This document shows, piece by piece, positions 49,365-57,131 of a DNA stretch of 64,000 bases. The stretch is taken from contig CAWBDF010000002.1 in assembly GCA_963787485.1 (NCBI GenBank), forward strand, positions 62,001-126,000, in the 5' to 3' direction. The position numbers and the translations under genes were made by a program. The notes beneath the pieces were generated by a model that was given only the letters and a program-made list of their open reading frames with translations, was not told the DNA's origin and did no database searches. The first letter of the stretch is position 1. Every line of letters starts with the position of its first letter. Origin of the DNA: Bog-473 sp963787485. GTDB taxonomy: Bacteria > Actinomycetota > Acidimicrobiia > Acidimicrobiales > RAAP-2.

Positions 49365-50642
49365 TCAGGACGCGGCGCGGCGCGAGCGGGTCGACTTCAC
49401 CGGCGCGCCGCCCAGGGGAACCAGCGTCGGGGCGACGCGGTCGAGCACGACGGAACGGTCCACCACGCACTTGCCCACGTCAGTCCGGCTGGGCAGGTCG
49501 TACATGACGTCGAGGAGCACCTCTTCGAGGATTGCCCGCAACCCTCGGGCACCGGTCCCGCGGAGGAGGGCCTGCTCGGCCACTGCCTCGAGCGCGTCGC
49601 TGGTGAATTCGAGCTCGACGTTGTCCAGCGCGAACACCCGCTCGTATTGGCGGGTCAGGGCGTTCTTCGGCTCGACGAGGATCTCCACCAGCGCGTCCTT
49701 GAACAACGGCGACACCGCGCTCACCACGGGCAGACGGCCGATGAACTCGGGGATCAGCCCGAACTTGATCAGGTCCTCGGGCAGGACGTGACGAAGGATC
49801 TCGCCGTCGTCACGGTCCTTGCGGTGCACCTCGGCCCGGAAGCCGATGCCCCGCTTGCCCACGCGGGCCTCAATCAGCTTGTCCAACCCGGCGAAGGCCC
49901 CGCCGCAGATGAACAAGATGTTGGTGGTGTCGATCTGAATGAACTCCTGGTGCGGGTGCTTGCGCCCGCCCTGGGGCGGCACCGACGCCGTAGTGCCCTC
50001 GAGGATCTTGAGCAGAGCCTGCTGCACGCCCTCACCCGAGACGTCACGGGTGATGGAGGGGTTCTCGCTCTTGCGGGCGATCTTGTCGATCTCGTCGATG
50101 TAGATGATCCCGGTCTCCGCCCTCTTCACGTCGTAGTCGGCGGCCTGAATGAGCTTGAGGAGGATGTTCTCGACGTCTTCGCCCACGTAGCCCGCTTCGG
50201 TGAGGGCGGTGGCGTCCGCGATGGCGAAGGGCACGTTGAGCATGCGGGCCAACGTCTGGGCCAGGAGCGTCTTCCCGCAGCCGGTGGGACCGAGCAACAA
50301 GATGTTCGACTTGGCCAGCTCGACACCGTCCTCCGCCCCGGGCGGTCCCGCCTGAACCCGCTTGTAGTGGTTGTAGACGGCAACCGAGAGGATCTTCTTG
50401 GCGTACTCCTGGCCGACCACGTAGTCGTTGAGGAACTCGAAGATCTCGCGCGGCTTGGGGAGGTCCTCGAACGTCAGCTCGGTGGACTCCTCACGTTCCT
50501 CGGCGATGATGTCGTTGCACAGATCGATGCACTCGTCGCAGATGTAGACCCCCGGACCCGCGATGAGCTTCTTGACCTGCTTCTGCGTCTTTCCGCAGAA
50601 GCTGCACTTGACCAGGTCGCCGCCCTCTCCGAACTTCGCCAC
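49365..50642 (-). CDS. clpX: ATP-dependent Clp protease ATP-binding subunit ClpX
   Basis: ClpX unfolds substrates for ClpP. The N-terminal zinc finger (CSFCGK near 13, CDECIDLC near 35), Walker A LLLGPTGCGKT, the pore-loop region GYVGEDVEN, Walker B GIIYIDEIDK, GGAFAGLDKLIE and the C-terminal PEFIGRLPVV lid are all present. The length of 425 aa is normal. The gap to clpP is 69 bp. The order tig-clpP-clpX is conserved. Confidence 0.97.
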   Translation of the reverse strand: MAKFGEGGDLVKCSFCGKTQKQVKKLIAGPGVYICDECIDLCNDIIAEEREESTELTFEDLPKPREIFEFLNDYVVGQEYAKKILSVAVYNHYKRVQAGPPGAEDGVELAKSNILLLGPTGCGKTLLAQTLARMLNVPFAIADATALTEAGYVGEDVENILLKLIQAADYDVKRAETGIIYIDEIDKIARKSENPSITRDVSGEGVQQALLKILEGTTASVPPQGGRKHPHQEFIQIDTTNILFICGGAFAGLDKLIEARVGKRGIGFRAEVHRKDRDDGEILRHVLPEDLIKFGLIPEFIGRLPVVSAVSPLFKDALVEILVEPKNALTRQYERVFALDNVELEFTSDALEAVAEQALLRGTGARGLRAILEEVLLDVMYDLPSRTDVGKCVVDRSVVLDRVAPTLVPLGGAPVKSTRSRRAAS

Positions 50643-50711
50643 CGTTCGCTACCCCCGTCCCCTGCCCGTTCGTCCTGTGCCCGCTGGTTCCGTGCTCGCG
50701 ACCCGAGCGTC

Positions 50712-51338
50712 CTACGCCGCGCCGATAGCTTCGAGCGGGGCGACCGTACGGGCCGTGATGACCTCGTCGATCACGCCGTAGGTCACTGCCTCCTCCGCCG
50801 TCATGATGAAGTCCCGGTCGGTGTCCTGGGCCACCTTCTCCTGGGTCTGCCCGGTGTCCTCGGCCAGCATGCCCGACAGGAGGTCCCGCATGCGCAGGAT
50901 CTCCCTGGCCTGCAGCTCAATGTCGCTGGCCTGGCCCTCCACACCGCCCCAGGGCTGGTGCAAGAGGATGCGGGCGTGCGGGAGGGCGAAGCGCTTGCCT
51001 TTGGCGCCGGCAGCCAGCAGCACCGCGGCAGCCGAGGCGGCCTGGCCGAAGCAGAACGTCGACACGTCGGCCTTGATGAACTTCAGCGTGTCGTAGATGG
51101 CGAAGAGCGCCGTGATCTCGCCGCCGGGCGAGTTGATGTAGAGGTGGATGTCCTTGTCCGGCTCCTCGGACTCCAAGAAGAGCATTTGAGCGCAGATGAG
51201 GTTGGCCACGGCGTCGTCCACGGGCGTGCCCAGGAAGATGATGCGCTCGCGCAGAAGACGTGAGTAGAGGTCGTAGGCGCGCTCACCGCGGTTGGACGAC
51301 TCGATCACCGTGGGGACCAAGTAGTTGTACGCCTTCAT
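50712..51338 (-). CDS. clpP: ATP-dependent Clp protease proteolytic subunit ClpP
   Basis: The serine protease barrel used by ClpX. The 208 residues include IIFLGTPVDDAVANLICAQMLFL, the LYINSPGGEITALFAIYDTL loop, the nucleophile Ser in FCFGQAASAAAV, the catalytic His in ARILLHQPWGG and the Asp in DTDRDFIM. The ATG at 51338 gives the family N-terminus KAYNYLVPTVIE. A second copy, common in actinobacteria, is not seen in this window. Confidence 0.97.
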   Translation of the reverse strand: MKAYNYLVPTVIESSNRGERAYDLYSRLLRERIIFLGTPVDDAVANLICAQMLFLESEEPDKDIHLYINSPGGEITALFAIYDTLKFIKADVSTFCFGQAASAAAVLLAAGAKGKRFALPHARILLHQPWGGVEGQASDIELQAREILRMRDLLSGMLAEDTGQTQEKVAQDTDRDFIMTAEEAVTYGVIDEVITARTVAPLEAIGAA

Positions 51339-51369
51339 CGGGTCACCGCTGGTTTGCTGCTTCGCATCG

Positions 51370-52785
51370 TCACTTGCTCTCCTCACCCGGCACCGTGTCA
51401 TGCAACGCGGGGTCATCTGACCCGGAGACGCCTGCCTCGAGGTCTCCCGCTCCGCTCTCTGCGGAGGCATCCACTTCGAGGTCCTCCCGTGACATCGGGC
51501 TCCCCTCTTCGTCGACGAGATCCACGTGGTCCAGCAGCCAGGTCAGCGCCTTGCCCTTGCGCAGCTCCGAGCGTACCGCGCCGGTCCGGCCGGCTGTGTC
51601 GAGTTGGCGTCGCAGCTCGGTGGCCGTGGTGCCCATCCGCTCCGCCATGGTGGCGACCTCGGCATTGAGCTCGTCGTCATTGACCGCGATCTTCTCGGCC
51701 TCGACCAGGGCACGCAGGGCGAGATCGGCCTTGACCGAGACGTGGGCATCGGCGCGGACCGATGCCAGGAGCTCGTCCGGGCTGGTGCCCGTGGCCTGGA
51801 AATACTCGGCCAGACCCAGCTTCTGCGCCTCGAGGCGGTGTTGCAGGTCGTGGAGCCGCTCGTTGACCTCGGCGTCAACCAGCACCTCGGGCACCTCGTC
51901 GTCGGCCACCAGGCCGGCCAGGGCTTCGACCGACTTCTGGCGCAGCGCCACCTGGCTCTGCACCAGCTTCACCCGGCGAATGCGATCGGTGATGTCCGCC
52001 TCCAGGTCGGCCAGGGAGTCGAACTCGGAACTCTCGGCGGCCCAGGCGTCGGTCACCTCGGGAAGCCGCTTGACCTTCACTTCTTTGACCAGGACTCGGA
52101 AGCCCACGTGCTGTTCGGGCTCGGCAGGATTCGGAGCATCGAAGGCGACAATGGCTCCTGCCTTGGCGCCGTGCAGTTCCGCGTCGAGCCCTTCGACGGC
52201 GGTGCCCGACCCGACCTCGTAGAGGTAGTCGTCGACGCCGACAACCTCGGCGCCCGAGGCGTCGGTCCCGTGCAGGTCGATGGTCACCAGGTCGCCGTCG
52301 ATGGCGGGGCGCTCCACCACCTTGAGCTCTGCGTCGTTCTCGCGCAGACGGTCGATCTGACGCTGAACCTCCTCGCTCGTCACCTCCAGACCGGGAAGAG
52401 TCACCTGCAGCCCGTCGTAACCCGGGATGCCGACGAGCGGTCGTACCTGCACGACGGCGTCGAAGGAGACTGCTCCGGTCTGCTCCCCGCCGGTGATGTC
52501 GATCTCCGGTTGGGTGATCGGATCGAGCTCGGTGTCGACGACGGCCCTGGCGTAGAAGTCGGGCAGCGACTCGCGCAACGCCTCGGCCCGTAGCGCGTTG
52601 GGGCCTCCCATGCGTGCCTCGAGCACCTGACGGGGCACCTTGCCGGGCCGGAAGCCCGGGACGCGGACTTGACGGGCGAGCGTGCGCACGACGTCGCCGA
52701 GCGCACGATCGAACTCGGGCTCGTCGATCTCCACACGCAGGCGGACGAGGTTTCCCTCCAGCGGCTCGGCGATCGCACGCATCAC
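51370..52785 (-). CDS. tig: trigger factor
   Basis: The ribosome-bound chaperone and peptidyl-prolyl isomerase. The ribosome-binding domain has the GFRPGKVPRQVL signature near residue 45. The PPIase domain spans about 155-245, and a helical C-terminal domain follows. An acidic tail of about 35 residues ends the 471-residue protein. The start (GTG ATG) is only 9 bp downstream of a -10-like box, so the message may have almost no leader. It heads the tig-clpP-clpX unit. Confidence 0.95.
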   Translation of the reverse strand: MMRAIAEPLEGNLVRLRVEIDEPEFDRALGDVVRTLARQVRVPGFRPGKVPRQVLEARMGGPNALRAEALRESLPDFYARAVVDTELDPITQPEIDITGGEQTGAVSFDAVVQVRPLVGIPGYDGLQVTLPGLEVTSEEVQRQIDRLRENDAELKVVERPAIDGDLVTIDLHGTDASGAEVVGVDDYLYEVGSGTAVEGLDAELHGAKAGAIVAFDAPNPAEPEQHVGFRVLVKEVKVKRLPEVTDAWAAESSEFDSLADLEADITDRIRRVKLVQSQVALRQKSVEALAGLVADDEVPEVLVDAEVNERLHDLQHRLEAQKLGLAEYFQATGTSPDELLASVRADAHVSVKADLALRALVEAEKIAVNDDELNAEVATMAERMGTTATELRRQLDTAGRTGAVRSELRKGKALTWLLDHVDLVDEEGSPMSREDLEVDASAESGAGDLEAGVSGSDDPALHDTVPGEESK

Positions 52786-52794
52786 GAGCCGCTC

Positions 52795-52800
52795 ACTCTA
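52795..52800 (-). promoter_or_regulatory. candidate -10 box for near-leaderless tig
   Basis: TAGAGT on the minus strand fits TANNNT and lies 9 bp before the GTG start. A -35 is not clear. No Shine-Dalgarno lies between them. Confidence 0.4.
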
Positions 52801-52866
52801 CTGGTCGCCCCCGGCGGCGGGTGCACCGACACATTGGTCGCCAGGTGCGCGGCGCACACCCACCCT

Positions 52867-53745
52867 TCAGAACGTGAAGTTCATGGCGGCGAGGACCTGC
52901 TGGCCTACCACCGCATCGCCCCGCACCGAGATCCTCCCGGCGGCCTGCACTTGTTCTGCCGTGGTCCTCCCACACCCGAGACGGATGAAGTCGAGGCTCG
53001 ACATCGCGAGGGTGACGGTGGGTGCCACCTCGTCGGCGACCGGTCGGGCCCGACGGCTTTCGACACCGATGTTGAAGGACCGAGCGTCGCCACCTGGACC
53101 CGACACCTCGAAACGGACCACGGTCCCGTCCGCGCACCCGGCCCGCTTGCCGACGACCAAGGGCATGACGGCTTGGGCCTGGTCCAGCGCCATGGACGAC
53201 GCCCGGTTCCCGCTTCCGCCCGGACGGTCGAGGGCCCGGCGGGCATCTTGTTCGTGGACCCAGCTGTCGAAGACCCGTATTCCCATGAAGTCTGCCCGGG
53301 GCAGCTTGCCGATCGGGCTCCAGCCCACCATGGCCCACTCCTCGTCGTTGTACGCGTGGAGCTGGGCCAGACGGGCATCGGTCACCTCCAGGAACTCGGC
53401 GCGCACCGTCGCACCGGGGAGCGGTCGGCGGACACAGATCCACGGCTCGTTCGACGCCGCGAAATCGTTACGGACGTGGTCGCCGAGCGGGTCCGCCCAG
53501 TCCGGCGCCGGCTCGCCCATGAGGCCGCGCTCAATCCCAATGAGGTGCGACAGCTGATCCTTCACGTCCCACCCGGGGCACTCGGTTGGGAGCGCCCACT
53601 CGGTCTCGGAGAGCTCCCAGCAAGCCTCGGCCAGGCTGTGCCAGGTCTCAGCCAAGGCAGCCGTCGCCACGTGTCCGCGCCGCCCCCACTGACGTTCAGG
53701 CGCTGCACTTTCGCCACTCACCAGCTGGACCCTATTCCCCCGCAT
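52867..53745 (-). CDS. DinB-like / maleylpyruvate isomerase-type protein (TIGR03083-like)
   Basis: The protein has the four-helix DinB-like metal-binding N-terminus of the mycothiol-dependent maleylpyruvate isomerase family. WALPTECPGWDVKDQLSHLIGIERGLMGE carries the conserved CPGW and first His, and FDSWVHEQDARRAL carries the second metal His. An SCP2-like C-terminal domain ends the protein. Such enzymes often use mycothiol. The start is uncertain: ATG 53745 is taken, with GTG codons at 53676-53670 possible. It is divergent from the tiny zinc-ribbon gene. Confidence 0.8.
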   Translation of the reverse strand: MRGNRVQLVSGESAAPERQWGRRGHVATAALAETWHSLAEACWELSETEWALPTECPGWDVKDQLSHLIGIERGLMGEPAPDWADPLGDHVRNDFAASNEPWICVRRPLPGATVRAEFLEVTDARLAQLHAYNDEEWAMVGWSPIGKLPRADFMGIRVFDSWVHEQDARRALDRPGGSGNRASSMALDQAQAVMPLVVGKRAGCADGTVVRFEVSGPGGDARSFNIGVESRRARPVADEVAPTVTLAMSSLDFIRLGCGRTTAEQVQAAGRISVRGDAVVGQQVLAAMNFTF

Positions 53746-53858
53746 TCCCCCGCGATTCACCGTGCCTTTTGCACAGGGGCGGAGCATCCCCCCCTTCGAG
53801 TACCCCTCCCGCTACGTTCGACACCCGTCCGAAGCCGCCACCGACCAGAGGAGTTGTC

Positions 53859-54014
53859 ATGGCCAGCTACGAGGGGTACTGCGTGAAGTGCCGAGAGAAG
53901 CAGGAATTCGAAGGCCAGGAAGTCGAGCTCGCCAACGGGCGCAGGGCGGCACAGGGGTCTTGCCCGATCTGCGGCACCAAAATGAACCGGATCCTGGGCA
54001 AGGCCCGGGTCTGA
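53859..54014 (+). CDS. DUF5679-type 51-residue zinc-ribbon protein
   Basis: The tiny protein has two Cys pairs, CVKC (about residue 8) and CPIC (about residue 35), around RRAAQGSCP, as in the DUF5679 family. An AGAGGAG site lies 6 bp before the ATG. It probably binds zinc. Its stop codon at 54014 is followed at once by the 16-copy CGTATACG array. The function is unknown. Confidence 0.75.
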   Translation: MASYEGYCVKCREKQEFEGQEVELANGRRAAQGSCPICGTKMNRILGKARV

Positions 54015-54015
54015 C

Positions 54016-54271
54016 ACCCCCGTATACGACCACCCCCGTATACGACCACCCCCGTATACGACCACCCCCGTATACGACCACCCCCGTATACGACCACCCC
54101 CGTATACGACCACCCCCGTATACGACCACCCCCGTATACGACCACCCCCGTATACGACCACCCCCGTATACGACCACCCCCGTATACGACCACCCCCGTA
54201 TACGACCACCCCCGTATACGACCACCCCCGTATACGACCACCCCCGTATACGACCACCCCCGTATACGACC
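54016..54271. repeat. sixteen-copy 16-bp repeat array with CGTATACG core
   Basis: CGTATACG occurs at 54021 and every 16 bp up to 54261, 16 copies in perfect register. The linker ACCACCCC is identical in all internal copies; only the first flank (ACACCCC) and the last (ACCCCGTC) differ. There are no spacers, so it is a pure tandem array and not a CRISPR. It starts right after the stop of the DUF5679-type gene and ends 62 bp before tRNA-Pro. Core and period match the 27.3-kb array, but the linkers differ. The 16-bp step is about 1.5 helical turns. Candidate roles are a protein-binding array or a recently expanded slippage repeat. Confidence 0.95.
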
Positions 54272-54333
54272 CCGTCGGGTCAACGCCCCGAGTAGGACAG
54301 ACCATTGCCCGGCCACCTAAATTGCGGTTGGAC

Positions 54334-54408
54334 CGGGATGTAGCGCAGCTTGGTTAGCGCGCCTGCTTTGGGAGCAGGAGGTCCGGGGTTCAAATCCCCG
54401 CATCCCGA
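54334..54408 (+). tRNA. tRNA-Pro (anticodon TGG)
   Basis: The acceptor arms CGGGATG and CATCCCG pair fully, followed by discriminator A. The anticodon arm CCTGC-TTTGGGA-GCAGG gives anticodon TGG. The T arm has the GGTTCAAAT loop flanked by CCGGG/CCCCG-type stems. No CCA is encoded. A TAAATT box lies 10 bp upstream, a possible -10. Confidence 0.95.
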
Positions 54409-54460
54409 CTGCTTCACGGGGCGGTTGCTACGGCGCAGCGGTCTGGCCTCGTGTCGGCGG

Positions 54461-54652
54461 TCACCCCCGCCGTAGCGTGACGCTGCACCAGGCCCGGCGT
54501 CGACACGACGGGCAGGTCATGCGCCTATCGAACCGCCCGCGGGGTAGCCAGACCCCCAGCGGAAACTGCAAGATGAGCATGTCGACGAATCCGATCCGCG
54601 AAACCGTCGAGCACCGCCCGCAGGTGACCCTGAACGCACCGATGTCCCCCAT
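54461..54652 (-). CDS. small putative zinc-ribbon protein
   Basis: The 63-residue reading frame has two CxxC pairs, CGRC (about residue 11) and CPSC (about residue 48). They flank a hydrophobic stretch (FVDMLILQFPLGVWLP). This layout resembles small zinc-ribbon proteins of actinobacteria. It lies downstream of the ParA-like gene on the same strand. The start codon is not backed by a clear ribosome site, and a longer frame exists upstream. It is not recognised as a named family. Confidence 0.45.
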   Translation of the reverse strand: MGDIGAFRVTCGRCSTVSRIGFVDMLILQFPLGVWLPRGRFDRRMTCPSCRRRAWCSVTLRRG

Positions 54653-54812
54653 CGGGCACGTTTCGGTTCCGGCACCCGGCGCCGTTCGCCCCTCGGTGGA
54701 CGACGGGGTCTGCGCCTCTGCGAACCCGGTCCCGTCGGTGATGAGCGCGGCGGAGTACAGCGCCCGCTTCCCGAGGGGGTCGCGACCTCTTCCGCCCGGC
54801 CCCGACTCCACC

Positions 54813-55586
54813 TCAGATGCTTTGCATGGCGTCGTAGACGGACGTCGAGAGGGTCCGGTACGCCACGGCGCCGGCGGATGCCGGGGCGTGCTGAAGCACC
54901 GAACATCCGAAGGCCGGAGCCTCAGCGACGCGGATCGACTTGGGGACCGGTGGCTCGAAGAGGGGTAGCCCATAGCGTTCTTCCACCTCGGCCAACACCT
55001 TTCGGGCATGCGTGGTGCGGCGGTCGTACATGGTGGGGATCACCCCGAGCACCCTGAGCCGCTCGTTGGCAAAGAGCCGGACGTCCTCAATCGTCTCGAG
55101 CAACTGGCCTACCCCCCGGTGGCTCAATGCTTCGCATTGGAGGGGAACCAGGACCGCCTCGGCGGCCGTGAGCCCGTTAATCGTCAACACGCCAAGCGAA
55201 GGTGGGCAGTCGATCAACACGGCCTCGTAGTCCGCCCGAACCGGCGCGAGGGCCTGGGACAGCACGTGCTCCCGCCCGCTACGGGTGGCCAGGTGCACCT
55301 CGGCGCCCGCCAGGTCGATCGTGGCCGGAGCGAGGAAGAGCCCGGCCACCGCGGGGACCGGACGAACCACCTCGGACAGGAGGGAGCGACCCACCAGCAC
55401 GTCGTGCAGCGAGGGGCTGAGGCTCTCCGGCTCGAAGCCGAGCGAGAACGTAAGGCACGCCTGGGGATCGAGGTCCACCACCAGGACCCGGCGGCCCTGT
55501 TCGGCCAACGCCACCCCAAGGGACTGCACTGTCGTCGTCTTGGCCACGCCGCCCTTCTGGTTGGCGACGGCGACGACTTTGAGCAC
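54813..55586 (-). CDS. ParA/Soj family ATPase without an adjacent parB
   Basis: The 257-residue ATPase has the deviant Walker A ANQKGGVAKTTTVQSLG and Walker A' VVDLDPQACLTFSLG. Walker B VLIDCPPSLGVLTINGL and the LVPLQCEALSHRGVGQL segment follow. There is no N-terminal HTH, so it resembles chromosomal Soj/ParA or orphan ParA proteins that position cargo. No ParB gene is nearby. A 16-copy palindromic array lies about 540 bp beyond its 3' end, across the zinc-ribbon frame and tRNA-Pro. The start is GTG. The cargo is unknown. Confidence 0.88.
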   Translation of the reverse strand: MLKVVAVANQKGGVAKTTTVQSLGVALAEQGRRVLVVDLDPQACLTFSLGFEPESLSPSLHDVLVGRSLLSEVVRPVPAVAGLFLAPATIDLAGAEVHLATRSGREHVLSQALAPVRADYEAVLIDCPPSLGVLTINGLTAAEAVLVPLQCEALSHRGVGQLLETIEDVRLFANERLRVLGVIPTMYDRRTTHARKVLAEVEERYGLPLFEPPVPKSIRVAEAPAFGCSVLQHAPASAGAVAYRTLSTSVYDAMQSI

Positions 55587-55630
55587 CGCCGGAGTCTATG
55601 ACCCTCGACCGTGGCCGGCCTGGGGGCCGC

Positions 55631-56878
55631 TCAGCCGAACGCCGCCTCCTCCTGCGCCACATCGGCCACCAAGTTGCCCAGGGCGAGGTTGACGTCTTCG
55701 AGGTGGTAACCCCAGCTCGGACCGAGCACCGCGGACACCGTGGGCCGGGGATCACCCGGGGTGGCGTTGGCGTCGACCTGCAGCCAGGTGGCACCGTCTT
55801 GGTGCTCGCAACGCGCCGTGTAGAGACCGGGGAACGACACCCACGGGGTCCTCACGGTGATCGAACCGAGCTCAGTCGCCGCGCTCGGGAAGGCCGGCTC
55901 GAGAGTCGCCGGCTGCGTCGAAAAGGTCACCGGATTGACGCAAGCCACTTGCTGACCCTGCACTGCCGTCTGCCCCGACTGGACGCTGATCCCCTCGCCG
56001 GGCCGCCCGAAGAACGCGTCGGTGGGTGGCGTGCTTCCGAAGGTCGAGTAGGCGATCACGCATCGCGTCTGCGAAGCCGACGCGCACGTCGGGATGTGCG
56101 AGAAGCTCCCCCCGACGGTGCGTCCCACCGGGACCTGCACGTTGCCACCCAAAATGATGGCCGACACCACACGAGCGCGCAGCGCCGACGACGGATCGAC
56201 TTGGGACCGCAGGAGCCGGATGAGCATGGCCGCGCCCTGCGAGTGCCCGATGAAGACGATCGGGCGGCCGTGGTTGTCGTGAGCGAGATAGTCCTTCCAG
56301 GCGGCCAACAGGCTCGAGTACGCCGTCGCGATCACCGCCGGTTCGAAGGCGGCACCCGTGCGCAGAGCCCGCTCGGTGGCCTGGCGATACATCGGGGCCC
56401 ACACGTGGCACACCTGGGAGAAGGGCGACGCCTGTGCCGCAGCCACCTCCCGCTCGGCGGGCTGAACGGTCAGGTCGGCGTTGTCACCGGGCTCCCGCGA
56501 CGACGTCGGGTACACATAGAAGCAGTCAAAAGACCCCGCCTGGGGAGCCGAGATCGGCGCGACGGGACTCGTCGTCCCGTTGGACGACACATCAGTGGCG
56601 GCCGCGCTGCCCGAACAGGGATCGTCGGCCTGCCCGGGCCGGCACAACCACACGGTGCCCGAGGATGAGCCCGAATCACTCATTGCCGCGCCAGCGGGCG
56701 GCGATGTCGCCACTGACGGAGCGACCGACACTCCCAGCAAAATGGCCAGGCCGCACAGCGCGGGGGCGGCGGTTCGGGTCGGCCGGACAGTTCGGGTGGT
56801 TCGGACGGTCCCAGTTGCGTCGCCCCGCCCGCGCAGCCCCCGCGGCCGATGCCCATCGGTGCTGCGACTCCCCCTCAT
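55631..56878 (-). CDS. secreted DUF3089 alpha/beta-hydrolase, lipase-like
   Basis: The 415-residue protein has a long basic N-terminus and a hydrophobic signal segment (about 35-60). The DUF3089 fold follows: FDCFYVYPTSSREPGDNADL near the start and the nucleophile elbow IVFIGHSQGAAMLIRLL, whose Ser is in GHSQG. IILGGNVQVP and the Cys pair CASASQTRC follow. Such proteins are lipase- or esterase-like. The ATG at 56878 has a GAGGG site. It is divergent from the MFS gene with a 253-bp gap. The substrate is unknown. Confidence 0.85.
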   Translation of the reverse strand: MRGSRSTDGHRPRGLRGRGDATGTVRTTRTVRPTRTAAPALCGLAILLGVSVAPSVATSPPAGAAMSDSGSSSGTVWLCRPGQADDPCSGSAAATDVSSNGTTSPVAPISAPQAGSFDCFYVYPTSSREPGDNADLTVQPAEREVAAAQASPFSQVCHVWAPMYRQATERALRTGAAFEPAVIATAYSSLLAAWKDYLAHDNHGRPIVFIGHSQGAAMLIRLLRSQVDPSSALRARVVSAIILGGNVQVPVGRTVGGSFSHIPTCASASQTRCVIAYSTFGSTPPTDAFFGRPGEGISVQSGQTAVQGQQVACVNPVTFSTQPATLEPAFPSAATELGSITVRTPWVSFPGLYTARCEHQDGATWLQVDANATPGDPRPTVSAVLGPSWGYHLEDVNLALGNLVADVAQEEAAFG

Positions 56879-57131
56879 CACTGCCCTCACTTTCGTCAGC
56901 GTGGCGCCGTCTCCGGCGTTTCCTCGGCAGCCCCAGGCTACGGAACCACGAGCCCGTCGTCGGAGAGGACCCGATCCCGACATCCTTCAGCCCCGAGAGA
57001 CGTTGACGCCCAGCCAGCGCATAGGGTCGAGGTCCGGAGTCGGCGGGCAGGGCAACGCAGCTGGCCGGTTCGGTCCGCTCCTGATGCAACACCTGGACGC
57101 ACCCGCTTGGAGTCACGTGGCTGAAGCTCAC

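Noticed and set aside
54016..54271. CRISPR array
   Set aside because: The 16-bp units follow each other with an identical 8-bp linker; there are no variable spacers and no cas genes.
53757..54316. Repetitive proteins of about 120-180 residues on both strands across the array
   Set aside because: They are only translations of the 16-bp repeat in several frames (repeating GWSYTGVVVYGGGRIR-like peptides) and lack starts or ribosome sites of their own.
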